From NCBI RefSeq assembly GCF_001618865.1, contig NZ_CP015136.1, positions 124,001 through 188,000 of the forward strand: DNA of 64,000 bases. The letters are read 5' to 3'. The notes under the pieces are model-generated. The model did not search any database. It was not told where the DNA came from and saw only the letters and a list, made by a program, of their open reading frames with translations. The first letter of the stretch is position 1. Each line of letters starts with the position of its first letter. The position numbers and the translations under genes were made by a program. The stretch is from Luteitalea pratensis. GTDB lineage: Bacteria > Acidobacteriota > Vicinamibacteria > Vicinamibacterales > Vicinamibacteraceae. Shown piece after piece: positions 59,400 to 64,000 of this stretch.

Positions 59400-59891
59400 C
59401 TAACGCAGGTCGTCGTAGCGCACCGAGATGATCTCGAGCTTCTCGGGCCCCCGCGGGGCGAGCACCGTCACCGTATCTCCGACCTTGGCCGTCAACAGTG
59501 CCTTGGCCAAAGGTGATCGCCATGACACGCGACTGTCGCCGGCTTCGATCTCGTCCACGCCGACGATGGTGACTTCGCGTTGCTCGCCGGTCTCCTCGTA
59601 CTCGAACGTCACTGTCGCGCCGAAATGCACGCGGTCGTGCGCCTTGCCCGAGTTGTCGACCACCACGGCGCGATCGAGACTCTTCGACAGGTAGCGAATG
59701 CGGCGATCGATCTCCCTTAGTCGCTTCTTGCCGTAGATGTAGTCGCCGTTCTCGGAGCGATCGCCATTGCCTGCGGCCCACGCCACGGTCGTGACGACAG
59801 GCGGCCGCTCGACCTTCCACAGCCGCGCAAGCTCCTCCTGCAGTTGACGGTACCCGGCAGGCGAGATGTAGTTCTTGACGTCGTCAGTCAT
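59400..59891 (-). CDS. greB: Transcription elongation factor GreB
   Basis: This 163-residue factor of the GreA/GreB family stimulates RNA polymerase to cleave backtracked RNA. The coiled-coil tip has the GreB form GNGDRSENGDYIYGKKRLREIDRRIRYL with the acidic residues that reach the active site. The C-terminal FKBP-like domain has VHFGATVTFEYEE and SPLAKALLTAKVGDTVTVLAPRG. The start at 59891 gives the usual N-terminus (YISPAGYRQLQEEL). It ends two bases before the winged-helix start. Confidence 0.93.
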   Translation of the reverse strand: MTDDVKNYISPAGYRQLQEELARLWKVERPPVVTTVAWAAGNGDRSENGDYIYGKKRLREIDRRIRYLSKSLDRAVVVDNSGKAHDRVHFGATVTFEYEETGEQREVTIVGVDEIEAGDSRVSWRSPLAKALLTAKVGDTVTVLAPRGPEKLEIISVRYDDLR

Positions 59892-59941
59892 GCGGACACA
59901 TTGATCATCGCGGCTACTGGCGACACGACGATGCGAGGACG

Positions 59942-60964
59942 TCAGCGCGCCAAAGCGGTCGGGTCGATGCCCACGCCGTGCGTGTAGGTCGCACCCACGC
60001 CGGCCACGGCGGCGGTCGCGCGCGTGAGCCCGACGAGTTGCCGCAACTGGTACACGGCTTCGATCCCCGTGCAGTGTGCGCCGAGCAGGTGCTGAAGACC
60101 CAGCGCCTTCATCTTGCCGGCGGTCCACGCCAGGGTCTCGGCCGTGGCGGCAAACAGGTGGAAGCCGCCGATCGTGGCGACGACCGGTGCTGCCCTGACC
60201 GCTGTGCGCGCGTACTCCATGGTGTTGATGATGCCGGCGTGCCCGCAGCCGCTGATCAGCACCAGCCCGTCCGCGGTGTCGACGACAATCGAGGTGTCCT
60301 CGGGGACAGTGTCCTCGACGACGCCGTCGGGCGTCTCCACACGACCAGCAGGCCCTCCTCGAGGAGCGCCCCAGTTCCGTTCCGGGTGCACCCGAGGCAC
60401 GGGACCGAGCATCGTCACACCGGGCATCAGCACCGCGGGGCCGGCATGCTCGATGAACACGCCACCCGTGGCCTCGTACTGTGCCTTCAGTGGAAGCAGG
60501 CCATTGCCCTCCCGTCCATCGGGGCCTGGCCGCGGGTAGAAGATGCCCTTCGGCACGTGCACGCGCGACAGGGCCTGCGGGTTCCGTTTCGCCAACTCGC
60601 GACGCAGCACCAGCAGTCCGCCGGTGTGGTCGGCGTGGTTATGCGTGATCGCCAGGTCCGTGATCGAGGCGAGGTCCACGTTCAGCTCGATGGCGTTCTT
60701 CAGCACCGTCTCGGCACGTGCCCCCGTGTCGACGAGCAACCGGCGGCCGTCCACGTCGAGGATCGCGGCGAACCCCCATTCGCCCACGCCGGCATTCTCG
60801 TTGCCGACGAGCATGGTCGAGAGCATCGTGACCTTGACCTGCGACGCCCGTGCCGCTTGCACCGAAGCGACATCCGCGACCGGGCCGGCGATCGCAGATC
60901 GCGGGTCGCAAATGTCGCACACGAGCAAGGCAGCGGCCACAGTGAGCCAGGACAGGCGCGACAT
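59942..60964 (-). CDS. Exported metallo-beta-lactamase-fold hydrolase
   Basis: This 340-residue protein has a signal peptide (WLTVAAALLVCDICDPRSAIA) and the MBL fold: LLVDTGA, metal motif H108-N-H110-A-D112-H113 in THNHADHTGG, VLISGCGHAGIINTMEYA and LLGAHCTG. It resembles 7,8-dihydropterin-6-methyl-4-(beta-D-ribofuranosyl)-aminobenzene-phosphate synthase-like MBLs. A CTGGAGG site precedes ATG 60964. The substrate is unknown. Confidence 0.85.
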   Translation of the reverse strand: MSRLSWLTVAAALLVCDICDPRSAIAGPVADVASVQAARASQVKVTMLSTMLVGNENAGVGEWGFAAILDVDGRRLLVDTGARAETVLKNAIELNVDLASITDLAITHNHADHTGGLLVLRRELAKRNPQALSRVHVPKGIFYPRPGPDGREGNGLLPLKAQYEATGGVFIEHAGPAVLMPGVTMLGPVPRVHPERNWGAPRGGPAGRVETPDGVVEDTVPEDTSIVVDTADGLVLISGCGHAGIINTMEYARTAVRAAPVVATIGGFHLFAATAETLAWTAGKMKALGLQHLLGAHCTGIEAVYQLRQLVGLTRATAAVAGVGATYTHGVGIDPTALAR

Positions 60965-60987
60965 CGGGTACCTCCAGTGCTTGCCAA

Positions 60988-62160
60988 CTAGCGCCGCGGC
61001 GCCGCGGGTGGCTTGAACAGCAGCGGCAGCAGTTCGGCGAGCTCCAGCCGCGCGACCGCCAGGCTGTGCGGGCCGTTCAACTGCCGGAACACATGCTTGA
61101 TGCCTGCGGCCTCCAGCCGTGCGGCGAAGGCCTTCGTGCCGTCGAGGAACACGTCCTCCGACCCGCAACCCAGCCAGATCAGGCTGTAAGCACCACGGCG
61201 AGCTTCAGGTGTCGTGAACCACGGTACGAAGCGTGAGTCGAACGAGTTCTGGACCAGCGAGCCGCTGAGCGACCCGATGCTTCGGAAGATCTCGGGGTGC
61301 TTGAGGCCCACGTGCATGCCGAACTCTCCACCAAGCGACAGGCCGGCAATCGCCCAGGATTCCGGTTGTGGGTCGACGCGATAGCGTGCCCGGAGCAACG
61401 GGAGGACTTCGTCGACGAGAATCACCTCGAACTCCTGGAGGTTCTGGTCGGATCGGCGTCCGCCGGGGCGGTCCAGCGCGTCGGACGCATGCATGACGAC
61501 GAACATCGGCACCATCTCGCCGCGCGCGATCAGGTTGTCGAACATGACCTCGGCGAATCCTCCGCCGCTCGTCCAGTCGTTCTCGTCGCCTGGTGTCCCG
61601 GGCAGCAGCACCAGCACCGGATAACGACGCGTTCCCGCCGGCTCGTAGCCTGGCGGCGTGTACACTACGAACTGGCGCGTGCGCTGCTGGCGGGCCGAGC
61701 GAAAACGCTCGTGGTGCAGCGTTCCCGCCGGACTGTTCTGCGCCTCCCACGCGCGGGGCGTGTCGCCAGGAATGCGCAGCACGCTGTCGACGAACCGGCC
61801 GGCCGACGCGAACGTGCAGCGACACGACGGGTCGGCGGTACGAATGCCCTCGACGATGAAGCCGTAGGAATAAATGTTGGGCTCGAGAGGCGGGATGGTC
61901 ACCGTCCAGACGCCGTCCGCCCCTTTTGCCAGCGGTGCCGGCGGCCGCGCTCCCATCCAGTTCCCCGAGAGCTCCACCGCCGAGGCACTGGGCGCCCAGA
62001 GCCTGAACGTGACCGCGCGATCGACGCCGATCTCGGGGGAGACCAGTGTCGGTGGCGTCTGGCCGCTGGCGGGGCACGCGAGGGCGACGGCCGACGCGAG
62101 CGCGAGCCGCATCGCGGCCGAATGTGGCGTCACCGATCGTCGGTTGAGCGAGATGCGCAT
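60988..62160 (-). CDS. Secreted esterase with N-terminal E-set domain
   Basis: This 390-residue protein has a signal region (MRLALASAVALACPASGQ within the first 34 residues), an E-set/CBM48-like domain (about 40-125: VTFRLWAPSASAVELSGNW), and an esterase-D-like alpha/beta hydrolase domain (about 150-385). S275 sits in GLSLGGEFG, an Asp/Glu acid in the GCGSEDVFLDG region and the catalytic His in LNGPHSL. Related enzymes are feruloyl or enterochelin esterases. An ATG at 62112 would also keep the signal peptide. It lies 23 bases upstream of the MBL gene. Confidence 0.88.
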   Translation of the reverse strand: MRISLNRRSVTPHSAAMRLALASAVALACPASGQTPPTLVSPEIGVDRAVTFRLWAPSASAVELSGNWMGARPPAPLAKGADGVWTVTIPPLEPNIYSYGFIVEGIRTADPSCRCTFASAGRFVDSVLRIPGDTPRAWEAQNSPAGTLHHERFRSARQQRTRQFVVYTPPGYEPAGTRRYPVLVLLPGTPGDENDWTSGGGFAEVMFDNLIARGEMVPMFVVMHASDALDRPGGRRSDQNLQEFEVILVDEVLPLLRARYRVDPQPESWAIAGLSLGGEFGMHVGLKHPEIFRSIGSLSGSLVQNSFDSRFVPWFTTPEARRGAYSLIWLGCGSEDVFLDGTKAFAARLEAAGIKHVFRQLNGPHSLAVARLELAELLPLLFKPPAAPRR

Positions 62161-62169
62161 TGGGAGCCC

Positions 62170-63558
62170 TCAACCAGCCGAGCGTTCGTCACGCGCGTGC
62201 CGCCTGCTGACGATCGCACGGACACTCGGCGCTGGCCGCAGCGTGATCAGCGGCTCGGGCCGGATCTCCTGACCTGGTACGAGCTCGATGCGATAGCGCT
62301 GGGCAATGGCCGCGACGATCAGCACGGCCTCGGTCATCGCGAACTGGTTGCCGATACAACCCCGCGGCCCGCCACCGAAGGGCAGATAGGAGAATCGTGG
62401 TCGCGCCGACACCTGTTCCGGTGTGAATCGGTCTGGATCGAATCGATCCGGATCCGGCCACAGAGCCGGCCTGCGATGGACCACGAACGGGATCATGAAC
62501 ACGAGGAAGCCGCGCGGGAGGTGATAGCCGCACACGTCGTCGTCGCCGAGCGCTCGCCGCGAGAAGCCCCATGCAGGCGGATAGAGCCGCAGGGACTCCT
62601 CGATGACGCAGCGCGTGAAGCTCAGGCGATCGATGTGCGCGAACCCGAGCCGCATGTCTCCGACGACGCGATCCACTTCGTCCACGAGGCGTGCCTCGAC
62701 GAGTGGATGCTGCGACAGCAGGTAGTACGTCCACGACAGCGCCAGCGACGTCGTCTCGTGCCCGGCCAGCAGCATGGTCACGACCTCGTCGCGCAGCTGA
62801 CGGTCCGTCATGCCGGTGCCGGTCTCCTCGTCGCGTGCCGACAGCAGCATGGAAAGCAGGTCCGCTTGCTCGCGCCGGGCCTGCCGCCGCTCGGCAATGA
62901 TTCGATAGACGACCGCGTCCAGCTCGCGCAAGGCGCGCCAGAAGCGGCGATTCGCGGCAAGCGGTAGCGCCGTTTCCAGCTTCGTCGACCAGAACGTCTC
63001 GCCGATGCGGCGATTGATGATCGGCCACGTGCGGTTGACGATCTCGGCGGCCGCGCCGAGATCGGTGCTGAACATCGTCCGGACGATGATCGCCTGGGTC
63101 AACGCCATCATCTCCGAGACGAGGTCGATCGTCTCGCCGCGCGAGGCCAGCCCGTCCCATCGCGCCACCATCAGCTCCGTGCAGCCGACCATCACGTCCG
63201 CCATGTCCACCAGCCGTTGCCGATGGAACGCGGGTTGGGCGAGACGCCGTTGCCGCAGCCACGACGTGTCCTCGCTCGTCAGCAGTCCGTTGCCGAGATT
63301 GTCCCTGAGGCGATCGTAGAGCGGGCTCTTGTGGTAGTTGCGCGGGTTGTCCTGAAGGACATGCTTGATCCCGGCCGGATCGCACACGAGGAAGCCACGA
63401 TAGGGGCCGACTCTCATGTGGACGATGTCTCCGTAGCGATTAGCGGCGTCGAGAAACGTGCTGATCGGATCCGCGCGGAGATGTGGAAGGACACCGAGGA
63501 TCGGGTACCCGCGTGGGCCCGGGGGAAACGCCGACGCAGGCAGGGGGCGGCTGCTCAC
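62170..63558 (-). CDS. Cytochrome P450
   Basis: This 462-residue P450 has the proline-rich start FPPGPRGYPILG, the I-helix motif AGHETT (265-270), the ExxR motif E321-S-L-R324, and the haem loop FGGGPRGCIG with C401 as haem ligand. No membrane anchor is seen, so it is a soluble class I or III enzyme needing an external reductase, which is not in the window. It is 9 bases upstream of the esterase gene, suggesting cotranscription. Confidence 0.93.
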   Translation of the reverse strand: MSSRPLPASAFPPGPRGYPILGVLPHLRADPISTFLDAANRYGDIVHMRVGPYRGFLVCDPAGIKHVLQDNPRNYHKSPLYDRLRDNLGNGLLTSEDTSWLRQRRLAQPAFHRQRLVDMADVMVGCTELMVARWDGLASRGETIDLVSEMMALTQAIIVRTMFSTDLGAAAEIVNRTWPIINRRIGETFWSTKLETALPLAANRRFWRALRELDAVVYRIIAERRQARREQADLLSMLLSARDEETGTGMTDRQLRDEVVTMLLAGHETTSLALSWTYYLLSQHPLVEARLVDEVDRVVGDMRLGFAHIDRLSFTRCVIEESLRLYPPAWGFSRRALGDDDVCGYHLPRGFLVFMIPFVVHRRPALWPDPDRFDPDRFTPEQVSARPRFSYLPFGGGPRGCIGNQFAMTEAVLIVAAIAQRYRIELVPGQEIRPEPLITLRPAPSVRAIVSRRHARDERSAG

Positions 63559-63676
63559 CTCGGCGCGATTATAGGCACGCGACCCTCACTACTGACAGGC
63601 CTCCGCGTAACACGTGGCGCAATCGCGACACTTCCACTCAGGACGCGCCGACAGGGGCCGCGTCAGGAGGTGGCCG

Positions 63677-64000
63677 ATGGCCCAGATCGACGAAATCGCA
63701 CCGGACTTGTATCGAGTCTCCATCTATGCGCCGCAGTTCGACCTGCAGTTCAATCATTTCCTGATCAAGGATGACGAGCCGCTGCTGTTCCACACCGGCA
63801 TGCGGCGGATGTTCCCGGAAGTCCGCGAGGCGATCGCCACGCTGATCGACCCGGCCGATCTGCGCTGGATCAGCTGGAGCCACTTCGAGGTGGACGAGTG
63901 CGGCGCACTCAACGAATGGCTCGCCGTCGCACCACGCGCGCAGGCGGTCTGCAGCCAGGTGGGCGCGGCCGTCAACATCGACGACTTCGCCAACCGCCCA
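63677..64000 (+). CDS. Flavodiiron/ODP-type metallo-beta-lactamase-fold protein, 5' part
   Basis: The first 108 codons are present; the gene runs off the window. The sequence [19 protein letters not shown] and [19 protein letters not shown] is typical of the diiron MBL domain of flavodiiron and ODP-type oxygen-binding proteins, where HxExD ligands the irons (here H-F-E-V-D). A CAGGAGG site lies 8 bases upstream of ATG 63677. Whether a flavodoxin domain follows cannot be seen. Confidence 0.82.
   Translation, partial: MAQIDEIAPDLYRVSIYAPQFDLQFNHFLIKDDEPLLFHTGMRRMFPEVREAIATLIDPADLRWISWSHFEVDECGALNEWLAVAPRAQAVCSQVGAAVNIDDFANRP

Overview
The window is a high-GC chromosomal segment that most likely comes from an Acidobacteriota member, probably class Vicinamibacteria. 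The strongest evidence is five very large FtsX/MacB-type permeases of the Acidobacterial Duplicated Orphan Permease (ADOP) family. Four of them sit directly beside a small PadR-type repressor, a pairing characteristic of that phylum. Genes are dense, ATGA/TGATG overlaps are common, and no rRNA or tRNA gene was seen. Assignment below phylum is inference.

Region by region. 1-7728 is the end of a complex I operon on the + strand (nuoA partial, B, C, D, a fused nuoE-nuoF, a short nuoG, H, I). It stops after nuoI, with no nuoJ-N. 7729-12447 is an accessory pocket: a decayed POTRA-like gene, a two-gene TIR plus KGGTGR-ATPase/TPR operon, and a decayed berberine-bridge-type oxidase. 12448-18229 is a minus-strand run (RibD/DHFR-like reductase, TAXI solute receptor, UvrA paralogue with a minisatellite-coded N-terminus, small membrane protein, VOC protein, AraC regulator). 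18607-18975 is a small FKBP isomerase.

19001-21983 is ADOP 1 with its PadR. 22181-24319 is an NfeD-like/flotillin pair. 24376-30542 is a minus-strand putative nitrate-reduction operon: a NarK transporter fused to a NarI-like cytochrome b domain, a molybdopterin reductase, a four-cluster ferredoxin subunit, a Rieske protein and a small membrane protein. 31346-35629 is an RNA repair locus (rtcR divergent from rtcA-rtcB).

35896-57535 mixes secreted hydrolases (two sulfatases, an SGNH hydrolase, a beta-lactamase-fold protein that appears to have lost its catalytic residues) with ADOPs 2-5 and three more PadR genes. Several PadR genes carry good sigma-70-like promoters overlapped by palindromic operators, sometimes right at the start codon. 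57760-64000 holds SRPBCC, a frameshifted winged-helix gene, GreB, two metallo-beta-lactamase-fold proteins, an esterase and a cytochrome P450.

The most unusual items are the TIR/KGGTGR-ATPase-TPR operon, the NarK-cytochrome b-zinc ribbon fusion, the NuoEF fusion, and the second sulfatase, which is flanked by duplicated 3' ends of its neighbours. Four genes are frameshifted or decayed. Where the break is a single clean shift, a sequencing or assembly error cannot be excluded from the sequence alone.
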